Assembly (NCBI GenBank): GCA_023653785.1
Contig: JAMKCH010022335.1
Coordinates: forward strand, 1 to 64,000
Length of the DNA stretch: 64,000 nucleotides
Direction: 5' to 3'
DNA from: Ophioderma brevispina
Lineage: Eukaryota; Echinodermata; Ophiuroidea; Amphilepidida; Ophiodermatidae
Shown: in pieces, positions 25,560-36,569 of the stretch
Layout of the letters: each line of letters starts with the position of its first letter
Numbering within the stretch: position 1 is the first letter of the stretch
Notes under the pieces: model-generated
The model's input: only the letters and a program-made list of their open reading frames with translations
What the model was told of the DNA's origin: nothing
The model's database searches: none
Program-made: the position numbers and the translations under genes

Positions 25560-26106
25560 GGCAGCATGTGCTGATATCCGCCTTAGCTCTCCAAGCTGAC
25601 GCCTTTGGTAGGTAGATCTTCTTTTTCATTCTACCAGGGTAACCAGCTACCCTCCTCATCAGAAATCCGATGGGGGTGCCGGTTTAGCGCCGACAACTCG
25701 GCCCTGGGACAGGTAGTCTGGTTACCAGGATAAACCAGTAGCAGGCCCTCAAAAGAAACCTGACCTGACAATTGTTAGCCCTGGGTAATAGGTAGGACAG
25801 TCCGCATAAAAGGCGGTCAGCATGCTAGACGTCAACAAAGTCAACATCTCACTGACCTTGACTACGCAGCCTAACAGGGGATGTGATACGTGCTGCATAA
25901 GATTGCTACTATAAAGTCATCATTGATAATGCTGCAGATCAAGTCCCTACATCTAATGCCAAAGAGACGGAATTGAATACAAAAAGGACCGGGCCCAAAT
26001 GAGGAAGAGCATCAACATATCTGCACTGCACACTATAACCCAACTCAAAAAGGTTAGACATCAAGTACCGCGGGTCCTATGTTGGACAGCAAGAAAGATT
26101 CATAAG
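25560..26106 (+). mobile_element. Possible 5' end of a CR1/Rex-like non-LTR retroelement
   Basis: This is a moderately GC-rich segment with the texture of a non-LTR 5' leader. Near its end the plus strand encodes ISALHTITQLKK and then VPRVLCWTARKIHK (about 26026-26110). This is like the start of an apurinic-type endonuclease domain, where PRVLYxNAR is common in CR1-like elements. The reading breaks off exactly at the TTAA of the MITE that begins at 26107, and no continuation is visible past it. The call rests on a short motif. Confidence 0.35.
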
Positions 26107-26454
26107 TTAAAGGGCCGTGGTCTGATCGCTAATAGCATCGTTCCCATACTCCAAGATTTTACCGGAAGTGGTCAGCATTTTGGTATTTGAAGAAAGCTAC
26201 TATTTTTCTCATTTACCCTGTGAAATCTTTGGGCTAAAGGATAATTGGTTTGGAAGTTATGAGCGAAAATGTACCCCATTTTAGTCGACCGATATTAATT
26301 TTACACATATAGGGCTAAGAAAATCATGTTTTTAGCTCTCACATGAAAACGGGTTGAAATATCAGAGCAAAACACTACAGATGGGGTTTAGGGGTGAAAA
26401 CCATTCTATCAACATGAAAACTTTATTTAGTTAAATCGGGTCGTCCCCTTTTAA
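26107..26454 (-). mobile_element. MITE family 3, solo copy
   Basis: Bounded by TTAAAGGGCCGTGGTCTGAT and GGGTCGTCCCCTTTTAA. The interior is the reverse complement of 51234-51582 and 53621-53975, sharing CATTTACCCTGTGAAATCTT, CGACCGATATTAATTTT-like sequence, AAACGGGTTGAAATATC and TACCGGAAGTGGTCA. It sits inside the larger foldback and interrupts the non-LTR-like fragment. Confidence 0.8.
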
Positions 26455-26960
26455 TATATTGTATAATAACCAAAATATAGGCAAAAATGGCACATATGTT
26501 TTATGCAAATTAGCATGTCTTGCCATGCTTCCTTTTTTCTACCTTTTTGATATGTTGTTCGGGAGGGTTTGTACAACAAGTTAGAGCAAGAAAATCTTCT
26601 GTAGCAATTTTGTCCAGGTCATACCGTAGATTGAGGGGACTACTAAGCAGAGATATTGTCAGTTGAACACAAAAGGATAAAATACCACTAGGGCCAGTTT
26701 CACCTGAAGTTCAAGAAACTAAAGGTATAGGCGTGTAGCATCATTTCGGGATTAAACACTTTTCAAACAAAAGAATATTGTACAGATCAGAGTGAATGTA
26801 TTATCATGCATGAACTAATCAATATATTGTTTTTCAGTGAAAGCACAAGAAATTATGTCGTGGGTAAAATGAGGGGCTCACTCTCAAGGGGACAATAATC
26901 ATGAATTCATGGAAATTTGTCTGAAACTAATGTAACAGCCACAAGTCTATTGAGGGACAA

Positions 26961-27311
26961 ATGTGTGGACAGCGCTCTAATGTGGAGGGACAATTTACCC
27001 TTCCCCTATTCCCCACTGCCTCCAAGATGCCAGGGAGAAATATAATGAAGAAAGCTGTCAGTGTTCAACAAAGAGCAATAAAGGAAAGGATGGTTATGTT
27101 CAAAATGTCTCAGTTTACTTTCAACAAGGATGTTTTTATGGTTCTACCTTCTACTGAAACCTGGAGTAAAGCTGAGACAACAAGACTGTTTGGAATTGAA
27201 TTACTCAATGATACATGTATTTATTGGCAATTGCGACATTATAATGTTATAAATTATGCTATATCACAAGAAGCAGCACTTTATACCTACTTTTTTTTAA
27301 ATTTTCAATAA
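26961..27311 (+). CDS. Unrecognised 116-codon open frame
   Basis: Open frame from an ATG to a stop within the right arm of the foldback. The encoded peptide is mildly basic at the N-terminal end and shows no family that I can name. No sign of splice sites or a promoter was noticed. It could be chance, or a fragment of the foldback's lost coding region. Confidence 0.15.
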   Translation: MCGQRSNVEGQFTLPLFPTASKMPGRNIMKKAVSVQQRAIKERMVMFKMSQFTFNKDVFMVLPSTETWSKAETTRLFGIELLNDTCIYWQLRHYNVINYAISQEAALYTYFFLNFQ

Positions 27312-27671
27312 AGAATGTCTTGAAGGTGATTTTCAATGGCAACTTTGTTGATATCAGGATAGCCTGATCTGGCCCAACAGGTTTTTCAACTGTCTCAGAT
27401 AATTAGCCATAACTCCTGAACCAGACACCCAAATTACACCATCTAAAAATCTCATGAAAGCTAGAACACTCCCAAAGAAACTAAATAAAACTTAGTTGAG
27501 ATGAACTTAATTTTTTGGCCAAAAAAATTAATTTTTGATTGTAATAGTTTTTTGGGACAGTCTGTATTGGAAAATGAAACGAAGATGAACAAAAGTCATG
27601 AAAGAAATGTTGTTTGGCAAGATGTGATTTAACAGCTTTGTGCAGAACCAAGACCTGTACCTTTTTTTGCT

Positions 27672-27912
27672 GAACCTCATTTCTATTCAATTCACCGACC
27701 GCGTTTTTAGAAGAAAACCAAAAGGGTATCCAGTGACTTATATGCAAGACATGCAATATGGTACCGTGCATTGCTGAAATTACTATAAAACCACTTTTTA
27801 AAAATAATCTCATCCATAGTCGGCACCAGTTTACCTGTATTTCATATAAGGTCGGTGAATACCCATGGTGTTCGAATTCTTCTAAAAACGCGGTTAGTTG
27901 AATGGAAATGGG
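27672..27912. mobile_element. Small hairpin element
   Basis: TCAATTCACCGACCGCG and the adjoining TTTTTAGAAGAA (27690-27717) are mirrored by TTCTTCTAAAAACGCG and TTAGTTGAATGGAAATG (27874-27908). The arms can be extended inward to about 65-75 bases with mismatches. The outermost left arm lies beyond the TA-ended foldback terminus at 27566. Confidence 0.6.
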
Positions 27913-28040
27913 TTTACACAGCAAATCATGACTTTGTTAATTTTCATTTCCTTTTCAAATAGATCATGAAATATACGGTAAAATTTGAATGCACTGTAGA
28001 AGATCAACGTTTATTTATTCGTAAACGAGGATAGTTAGTT

Positions 28041-28243
28041 TGTGTTTATATCATGAAAAAAATAACTGAAGTTAAATCGGAGTGGTGATAACACCTGAAA
28101 TCTTTTCAACTGCAAGGGCAGTATAAGAATGTCTCTGTGTTTGTGTTTATATCATGAAAAACATAACTGAAGCTAAATAGGAGTGGTGATAACACCTGAA
28201 ATCTTTTCAACTGCATGGGGAGTATAACAATGGCTCTGCATGT
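28041..28243 (+). repeat. Two-copy tandem repeat, 101-bp period
   Basis: TGTGTTTATATCATGAAAAA starts at 28041 and again at 28142. The two copies share AACTGAAG, GGAGTGGTGATAACACCTG, and TTTTCAACTGCA with only a handful of changes, so this is a recent local duplication. Confidence 0.9.
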
Positions 28244-28249
28244 CAAGAT

Positions 28250-29265
28250 AAAAAGGAATCTCCATACTTGTCATCTGTACACCGGGCGGTCTAATGAATA
28301 TCAACAGCGCTGTTATTTGCCGGAGTCAATGTAGTATGATGTACCTCCACTAGTCACTAATATTCAGGGAAGGAAATTGAGATGACATTTTATTCCTTTT
28401 AAAGAAAATGTGCAACATTTAGACTTGACATACCCCGCAGTATTGAAAGGTATTGTATCTACCATTAATCTATGCAGAAATCGGTTAGTTCGCCGATATG
28501 CATAACCAAAGTCCTTATCCGAGCATCTTTTTCCCTTTGGTGGGATGGCCTACACTAAATAATTCAATTCATGCTTAATCTTGTAATGGGCTAGCTTAAC
28601 CTTGGGCCAGTTTAATCTTTTATTCACATTTGAAGGTTCAGGAAATTGTGTAATATCTTTTGTTTTCTTTATTTTTCACATGTTTTTCGAAGACGAAGAC
28701 GTCTTAGGGTTTTTATTTTTAAATTTCTGTCATCTGGTCCGTCTGATTTGTAGTTTATTAACTTCGGACACTTTAAAAATTAGCAGAGAAGTTTCTCTCC
28801 TTTAAAGTAACTCACGTTCATTTTCTAATTTTCGTGTTAATTTTCTAAAGGCTCCGAGGATATGCACCTCACGTTAACAATCGCTAATATTAAAATATTT
28901 TAAACAATTAAAGCGAAATGAACGGAAAGAGAATGAAAAATTCAATGGTTTCATATCATATCTTCTTTTCATAATGTTATTTTTTTGAAGAAAATTTATT
29001 TCCAAAGTGCCTACTGATGGTCGGCCAAATTGCAAGGACGTTTATAATAATCGAAAGCGTGAATATGTTACATGACCCGTTTGGAAACTGATTGCATAAG
29101 AACTACGAACTGGGCATTTTGATATCCTTTTCGTGATTTATAAGGGTTACCCGATATATGCAGGCTTGTTCCCCACTTCACCTCGGGAAACTTACGCAGA
29201 AGAAAGCTCATGTTTTCCATAATCCCAGTAAAGTTTTAGTCATGAGAAATGTTTCCTTTTTATTT
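28250..29265. other. No gene recognised
   Basis: AT-rich DNA with short frames only (for example 28602-28805, phenylalanine-rich, which is likely chance). Confidence 0.4.
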
Positions 29266-29395
29266 TTTTATTGATTGATTGATAGATTTATTTATTTATT
29301 TCAGACTACTTTAAAGAGGGTAGCCTCAATCAGTGATCCAGCACTGCTTTCCATAAGGGCCCTCTGAACTATACAAAACATAAGAATTAAAAATT
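29266..29395 (-). mobile_element. 3' tail of a non-LTR retroelement
   Basis: On the minus strand this reads as an untranslated tail: AGTTCAGAGGGCCC, CAGTGCTGGATCACTGATTG, AGGCTACCCTCTTTAAAGTA, then AAATAAATAAAT followed by TCAATCAATCAAT. A GGGCCC/CACTGATTGNGGC block followed by a simple AAAT-type repeat is the usual 3' end of CR1/L2-like elements. The minus frames reaching to 29667 show no RT motif, so only the tail is left. Confidence 0.5.
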
Positions 29396-30030
29396 TACGA
29401 ATTACAATAATTAGATGGTAGTAACAAAGAGGTCTCCAAATGTGGTAGACCACATACCGTATGTTCACATGTACTGTTCTTTGGATCATCATGATACACG
29501 TGTTTGCTTCTAATATCTGAATTGTAGGAACAATTCAATTCAAAATTTGGAATCAAATGTTTTTTAGTGATGTCTCCACGCGATGTATAAAACACGATAT
29601 GAAAAACCGGATCGCCTACCTTGAACCAGAAAAGTGCTAACTTCATAACATTTCGACGGTCTTCCAATTGAAACGGCTTGTTCAGCTTTCTAGGAACTCA
29701 TTCGGGATATCTTTGTGTCATGTATACCGAAAACCTCCAACAATACATCACGGTATACCGAGAAACCGCCACCTCTGCTCCGAGCTGTTTTGTTTATCTT
29801 AAGTTTAAGAAACAAGCAAGTCGCGACAATGTCGTTTTCATTCTTTTAAATACATAGACAGGCTTGCGGTATGAACAAACAAATGGCCCATGAAAAAAGA
29901 ACAATCATCATTCATCAACACTTTATGCTTCAACATGTATATGGGTCTCGGTAATTGATTACAGCAAAAGCAAATTTGGTATCATTGCTTGTGCCTGCAG
30001 ACAAATATCGCCATTAGCAGTCGTCAATGA
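29396..30030. other. No gene recognised
   Basis: No coding or repeat boundary seen except the start of the tandem duplication that follows. Confidence 0.4.
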
Positions 30031-30950
30031 TTCAATGTTACATTAAACAAAAATGCTATGCTTTTCGGCATTGCCAATTTGATCAATTATCCATTATCAG
30101 TTTGAGTTAAAGTTGTGTCATATCCTTGATAATGAACTGATAAACATAATTATTTGAGAAGAGTTTATAATGAAATGATGAACACATTTCAAAAGAGTAT
30201 ACATTTTAAGATATTTTTTTTCCGATATCATTCGATACATTATTTCAATGTTATGGCATCAAAGAAGAGCTTGGATTACCAAAAGTAGGACAGTAGGACA
30301 ATTAATAAAAACAAAATAACCAAAAACAAGCATAGCTTTCTGAACTCTTTTTGATGTCCAAGGGGTCGTTCCTCCCAAGCTCTTACGAGTAGAGATGAAT
30401 TATGATATCACGCTATCCAGAGTGACAATACAGAAACAAACACACCCATCCCCCAGTCTTAAATGTTATATTAAACAAAAATGCAATTTTCGGCATTGCC
30501 CATTTTATCAATTTATCCATTATGAGTTTGAGTTAAACATTATGTTCATGCCCATGATAATAAACATTATTATTTGAGATTTTATATACAAATAATGAAA
30601 GATGAATACATTTCAAAAGACTATACATTTTAAAGTTATTTTCCGTTTATCATTCCATACATTCCTTCAATATTATGGCGTTAAAGAAGATTACCAAAAG
30701 TAGGACAATTATAAATAACTGAAACCGTTTAAATTAGAACTAATTAGGACAATTACGAATAACGGAACAACTAATTTTAATTAAAACAACTAAAAACAAG
30801 CAAGGCCATAGCTTTCTGAACTTGTTTTGATGTCCTATGGGTCGTTCCTCCCAAGCCCTTACGAGTAAAGATGAATTATGATATAACGCTATCCACAGTG
30901 ACAATACAGCAATGAATCCCAACAATATAGAAACAAGACACCCACCCCAC
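30031..30950 (+). repeat. Diverged 430-bp tandem duplication
   Basis: Copy 1 (about 30031-30455) and copy 2 (about 30461-30950) share TTTTCGGCATTGCC, AATTTATCCATTAT, ACATTTCAAAAGA, TTACCAAAAGTAGGACA, GCATAGCTTTCTGAACT-like sequence, GGTCGTTCCTCCCAAGC and GATGAATTATGATAT. Copy 2 carries an extra block of about 60 bases near 30720-30780, which itself repeats AATTAGGACAATTA. Confidence 0.88.
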
Positions 30951-31193
30951 ACATCGATAATGTCAACAGCGTTAATAGGATGTCAAATTATTTATGTTGC
31001 CAGGTGTTCTTTTATTCTGACCAATGGTACGCCGAGCCTTCTGTAATCCCAATTCGTTATTATGGCCTTTATTAAATTCTATGAACTCGAGCTACATTTC
31101 AACAGTTACGACGAAGATGGAAAGTACGCCCGGCGTGTAATTAGCCCAACTTCGCGAATCAACTCGACTCATTTTCTTTCTGGATAATTTATC

Positions 31194-31485
31194 TTAAAGG
31201 TCCCAGGAAATGAGATGATAAACCTACTGCAAATCTTTACGGGACATTTCATTCCAATAAAAAAAAGAATACACTACCAGTGACATCATTAGTGAAACAA
31301 TTGATTTTCAGTCAGTGTCATTAATAGATTCACACCAGTCACCTGGAATTTTCTATTACTCTCTGAAAAATCAATAGTTTCACTAATGATGTCATCACCA
31401 ACCCAATTAGTGAATGCTTTCTGTCCCTCCTTGTAGACTTGACACAAACCACATCAATTCTATTTGCATTTCCTGGGACCTTTAA
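31194..31485. mobile_element. MITE family 4 with perfect TTAAAGGTCCC ends
   Basis: The left end TTAAAGGTCCCAGGAAATG and right end CATTTCCTGGGACCTTTAA are exact reverse complements over 19 bases. A second internal inverted pair, GTGACATCATTAGTGAAAC and its complement near 31378-31396, makes most of the 292-bp element foldable. The perfect ends suggest a recent insertion. No ORF is present. Confidence 0.92.
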
Positions 31486-33258
31486 GGGTATTTTTAATAA
31501 CGCGTTGCAACGGGTCAAAATGTTTCTTGCATGTACTTAGTGTTGGTCTTGAACATATTTGGTCCTAGCGCCTAATTGTTGTTTACGCTTAAACTGTGAA
31601 ATTTATCAAAATTCAGACATTGTTTTTAAATTCCTTTGATTATGTCCTTTCAAATAATATATGTTCTTTTATTTGTGGAAGACTAATATTGGCAAAGTTA
31701 TGACACTTTAAACCATTGTAATATACAGGACCTTAAGGCTGACAAATATAGATATTGTAAAGGCTTCCTAAAAGCTCCTAAATGACTTTTATTTCCGTAC
31801 TTCTTAGAAAATAGACCGGTAGGTAATAGGAAACCAATTCACTTAAGTATCTCTACTCTCTAGGGTCCAAAGCGCTATCGAATCTATCAAAGAAAGATAG
31901 ATTCACATGTTTACATATTATGATTAGCCATTCTATTACGTACTGATTCTTCTGCTCCAATCGGGTATTTTATTTACTTATTAATCTGATTACGAGATAT
32001 GAAAGTCCAAAAGATCACTATATCTGTTTTCCCTATTTCTGAGAAATGGTCCCTGATCGTTTTTACTAAGATGTGCCTTTTAACTTAATTATACATAGGT
32101 ATACTCGATTCATCTGATATGTGACCCCGTACCATTCTTGCGGAGGTGAAAAATTCAATGAGGCGCAGGGACTTCTGTTAATCGTGTTATTGTAAGGAAT
32201 GTTAAGGCCTGAAATACACTATCATGACTATTGTGCGTTTCCATACATAGAATGAAATTCTATTTAGTGGCAGGTGAGTGAGTTATAATCCGGTGTGGCA
32301 CGTGCATTTGAATTCTTTTATATTCCCTCTCCGACTTAATTGAATAGGTCCAAAACTCCAGGGGGACGAACGTATCAACGCGAATCGACTATAGTTTGGG
32401 TTTTGGTGACAATATATACATGACACATAGTGTACTTCATTATGCTTTCATCCAATCGGTTTATTCTAAGATGTAAATGGTTTATTAAGGAAATAGACCC
32501 TGTGATTTTGAATATTGCCAGAGTTATGAGTGAGCTCGGGTGAATCGGGTCATAACAGTATTTGGGCATGAACAGTTGTGTATATGCTTCAACAACGCGC
32601 CCAATGAATACCGGAACATTCAGGGTAGACGTTTCATATAGAAGCCCCCCCCAAAAAAAAAAAGGGATGGAATGAGGTATTGCCATTCCATCCGTCCAGC
32701 GGTCCTGCAACAACGTCAAGGAGTAGCAACATTGTAACACATCCAATACAAACGGGTTGAGTGTTAAATATGTAACAGCTTGAGACTGACAGGGACCCGT
32801 GAAACGTGATTCTTAAGTGCCACAAATGGTACCGTTAAGGATGGGGAGGGGGTCAAGGCAAAGTTTGTACATGGGTCAAATTTTTATTGATCCAATCGTG
32901 TTGAAATTATACCATGTTATTTGTCTAACCACAAGGATTCAGGAAAGGTATAGTTTTGTATTATATAACTCATACTAGATTCTATCATTAATTGGTTTAT
33001 TTGTGCCACGTGACTATTCTAAGTTACCATCATCTCAATGGTCTACCAAAATAACTATTAACGCGTTTGATAGTATACTATCATATGCCACTATTTCCAC
33101 CCGCACGATTTACGTTAAACATGCCATGCGTGTACAGATGAGCGACAAAACGAGTCTGATGAGGAGGTTGTTAGCACGTAATTTCGTACTTTCATCACCC
33201 GTTCGCTACGACTGTACAACGCTATAGCAATGTATGAACTGGTGGCCAATCCGAAGCA
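31486..33258. other. No gene recognised; one dispersed repeat
   Basis: Mostly unassigned. At about 32855-32990, GGGTCAAATTTTTATTGATC and GGATTCAGGAAAGGTATAGTTTTG recall blocks at 39560-40035 and 62310-62410, so a dispersed family is represented. Frames at 33003-33227 and 32375-32825 are not recognisable. Confidence 0.4.
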
Positions 33259-34660
33259 GTGACTACGATGATAAAAAAGTTTTCCTTGCCGACTGATAAC
33301 ATGCGTCCCCACGAAGCGGACTCTCGATTTGCATATAATGAATCAGATCTTTGGATTTTAATTGACGAGGCCGATTCAAAAACACAAAGCGTCAAATTAA
33401 ATCGGTGTCAAGATTCTGTCAGACTATGCTATAGCCACGGGGAGCAGCCTGGATATGTAGAGGCTATAATCGGTTGCTGGTGATCTGGATGCGTCTTGGC
33501 AAATCTACGCGTGGGCTTCGCAAATGGACGGACATTGTATTCAAAGAAATCCAAGCAAGGTTAAGATTCGGACTGCAACGCCACTTTCAAGCTATTCATG
33601 GTTGGGATTTGGTTAAAGACACAGACTTCAAGCAAAGTGGTAAAGTCTTCAAGGCAGTTCTAAGTTAGTGAAGAAGGAAGGTCTGGTAGTGTGAAGCACA
33701 AGAGTGCCCATCTCACAAGCAGATTTTTCTCTAATCCAAGGATCTCCTGTAATGACATGGATAGCTCCTAGAGATGCAGAACAAAGTGTTCATTGACATT
33801 ATGATGTTTTTAGTGCAAATCGCGGGCAAGAAAATCTGCGTTCAATGACGCCAGCAGATTTTAGTGTAGAATGACGGCAAGGGATCAACTTACATAAAGC
33901 GCCGCGATCAACTCCTGACGCAGAATAATCGCGAGGACGACGATGAAGCATGGAGGTAGGATGTATGCAGTTCCAGGTGATAAGCAATGTTCCAGATAAA
34001 TCATTTCTGAATACAGCTCCAAGTTGCATCCAGGTTGTCCATCTTTTTGGCAAACACCAAGGAAAAAGCACCAACAGGAGATGAGCCGTGGTATTGCAAT
34101 GGGCCAGTTGGCCAGAATACCCTCGCCAAGAAAATAACAGTTATTTCTACCAGCGCAGGATGTTCTAAGATCTACACCAACCATTGTTTCGGCGCAACCT
34201 GTGTCACCCTACTGGCCAGAAGTGGCTTTGAGATCGTGACATTACTGTCGGTGAGTGGGCACCATAGTGAGCTGAGTATAAAGCATTATAGTAAGACGAG
34301 TGGATGGTAAAAGCGTGAGATGTCGCGGAGCTATAGCCCGCAAAGTAATGCCGTCGGCTAGCACAGTGAGTAGCCCTAACACCTTCAACGGATATTCCAG
34401 GACCAAGCACCGCCACCACTAAGCCTAGGCCTACTGAGTCTACGGCAATCAAGAACTTCCTGCAGCCTACCTGATGTCCAACCTGATGGAGATCTATGGA
34501 CCTTTCACAGCAAGATGAGATCATACGTGACTTACCATTCACCACCCATCTTTGGCAGAGATTTAAATTTGGGTGGTTAAATCCACCAGAGCCGCGACGT
34601 TTCCATTTTCAACAATGGTGTTTGTGCATATGCACAACATATGTTGATGTCAAAACCTGG
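33259..34660 (+). pseudogene. Crypton-type tyrosine recombinase (DUF3504-like), inactivated
   Basis: Successive plus-strand frames carry blocks in the right order for the Crypton-derived recombinase domain. These are ADSRFAYNESDLW with IDEADSK (33321-33378), FGLQRHFQAIHGWD (about 33570-33612), KKEGL (33671-33685), RGQENLR with TPADF (33821-33860), an AGCSKIYTNHC stretch (34156-34187) and SGHHSELSIKHY ending in the candidate nucleophile Tyr at 34287-34289. Crypton elements use such an enzyme to cut and rejoin DNA by a 3'-phosphotyrosine link. The gene is dead: there is a stop near 33666 and several frame changes between 33400 and 34050, and the HxxR motif reads HCFG (Gly codon 34191-34193), so a catalytic Arg is missing. 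Further frames to about 34660 may be its C-terminal tail. Element ends were not found. Confidence 0.8.
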
Positions 34661-36560
34661 CAGAATTATTAACTGTATTATACGTTGCCTTATACTTTTG
34701 ACTATTTGAGGCTGCTTTTGAACTTATTACTGTTGGAAGAAAGATTGATGTTGGCGTTATCATGTTCTGTTGAGAATTTATAATCGGATTTTGGATTAAA
34801 CTGGATTCTGGAACTTTGATTCTTTGACTTTGAATTCTACTTGAATGCCTGGAATATCACCTCGTTTATTGTCTACAAAGGTAATAATCCGGCCAGCGGG
34901 AAGCCTGATTTTGGCTGAGATCAATCTCTGATAAAGTTTTTTTTTCAGACAGCTGATTATATCTTCTTGAAGGGTATACAATGGAACAAAGGTGGGTGTA
35001 AAATTGCAACCCTTGGGGCAATTAGAAATCCAGATGGCCCTGCCTTGGCGTTTAAAAAAACTCTCAAAATTGCATTTTACACATACAGCAACCCCACAAT
35101 GCCAAGGTAATTAAGTGTTTTATGTTACTGTATATTTAGATCATGTCTTGCATATTAGTGAAATCCAAGATGCTGCCATTGAAGTAGGAAATCACAAAAT
35201 GCACATTTCATTGAAGTGCAAACCAAAAATAACAGTCCTACAATGTAAAAGTTGACTGTTATTGTCCCTCTGCCATAATATGTATTGGAAATCTAAATAC
35301 TACTTTTAATTGTTACAATTGCTTAATAACGCTATTCATCCAGATGGGCCGCCGCTGAATGGTTTTAAAGGCGCTGATTTTCGTAAATAATTTACTCACT
35401 CCAATCACTGATAAATGACGGCAAGAGCATTTCTTACACATTACTCGTAGGGGGTGTATTTTTAACACTCGGACACTATAAAGCCCCCTAGTAATAACCA
35501 ATGTTGTAGAGGATAAGTACAGGTGTGAAAGCAGATATCGTCCTGGTGGGAGCCATAGTCCGGGGCTCCATAGAGATAACGGAATAAAGCGTGAAACTAA
35601 TGTTGCAGTTTAAAGTCCACTGAATCGATTGCTCTATTGTTCACCATTTTTCCGGACTATGAGTATGCCGGAAAATGGTTACTTTCTACAACACCGGTAC
35701 TACTAGTTGTCAAATGTGATACGCCACAATCAATGCACACCTTACTTGACATATGGTTCATTAATAGTTTCTCATTCTTTCCGTTTTTCTTATTCCGCTT
35801 GGTTTACTTGTTTTGTCTTCTCATTTCGACATTCCGCTTCTCCATGGCATGAACAGAAGATGGAAACAATCATATTTGCAGAGACAAACCTCCACACCTT
35901 TGACCCATGGTGGCCTCCGCTCCACAGGAGCACTTACCTTCCACATGAGCACTTAATCAACGTCAATAATTCATTAGGAGCTAAGTGCACATCATTGGCA
36001 CTGCGACTGGCAACATAGACTGGCCTTCTCGTTTCCATCCATGCTGATTTGGTACCAGTGTCAAGATTGGACAGATTTCAGAGCATCCCTCCAGCTGCTA
36101 CCTGAAGATTGCACGGGCTCACATTTTTCCTTGAAGGCTTCATTAGGGGTTGGCAGAAACATAGTTTTAGGTGCAGAAGCGAACTTCAAGCTACTTTAGA
36201 TGTCCTTACGTTCTGTCTTGCCGCCGACAGCGCCTGATATGCAGATTGGCTGCCCATAGCATGCCAGAATATGGATTTTGACTGCCTCATGACATCACCT
36301 GAGACGATCGAAGTAACACCCAAGCAGGTTAAGAACACTGTTTACCTCGTAATACGTCCAAGGCTCCGCCTTGTCAATGCCGTATAATGGTGCTACGGTG
36401 TCACAACAACTCAGACCGTGGGCAGCAAGTAGTCTGGCATGATATCACGGTGCTTTTGTACGGTTGCAACTGATATCAATCAAGAGTCGCCCTGCACGGT
36501 GAATTCATCATGACAGCCCCTGACATATCGCCTTGATAACAGAAGTGTAGCAACACAAAC
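34661..36560. other. No gene recognised; one repeat copy
   Basis: At 34983-35050 the reverse complement matches the GCCATCTTGG repeat of 38690-39082. Otherwise I see nothing firm. The part from about 35830 on becomes more GC-rich and may hold the lost 5' portion of the DIRS element (gag-like and N-terminal RT), but no motif is recognisable. Confidence 0.4.
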
Positions 36561-36569
36561 GGCGGAGGT

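Larger units (their letters stand above)
24335..27566. mobile_element. Large foldback / Tc1-mariner-like remnant with nested insertions
   Basis: The left end reads TACAGACTGTCCCAATAAAA and the right end (27541-27566) is its inverted counterpart, TTTTTTGGGACAGTCTGTA. A second matching pair lies further in: CTGGACAAAATTGCTACAGAAG near 24520 against its reverse complement near 26595-26625, continuing for over 100 bases (AAAAGG, AAGGGAAGCCTGGCAAG, CATGCTAATTTG). The arms therefore total some 300 bases with interruptions. TA...CTGTCCC termini resemble the Tc1/mariner superfamily. No transposase motif was found; the interior is filled by a non-LTR fragment and a MITE. Confidence 0.6.

Noticed and set aside
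26961..27311. Candidate host gene of 116 codons
   Set aside because: There is no recognisable domain or splice signals and it sits within a foldback arm; it was kept only as a very low-confidence open frame.
24335..27566. An active mariner transposon
   Set aside because: Only the ends are mariner-like; no DD34D-type transposase motif was found on either strand.
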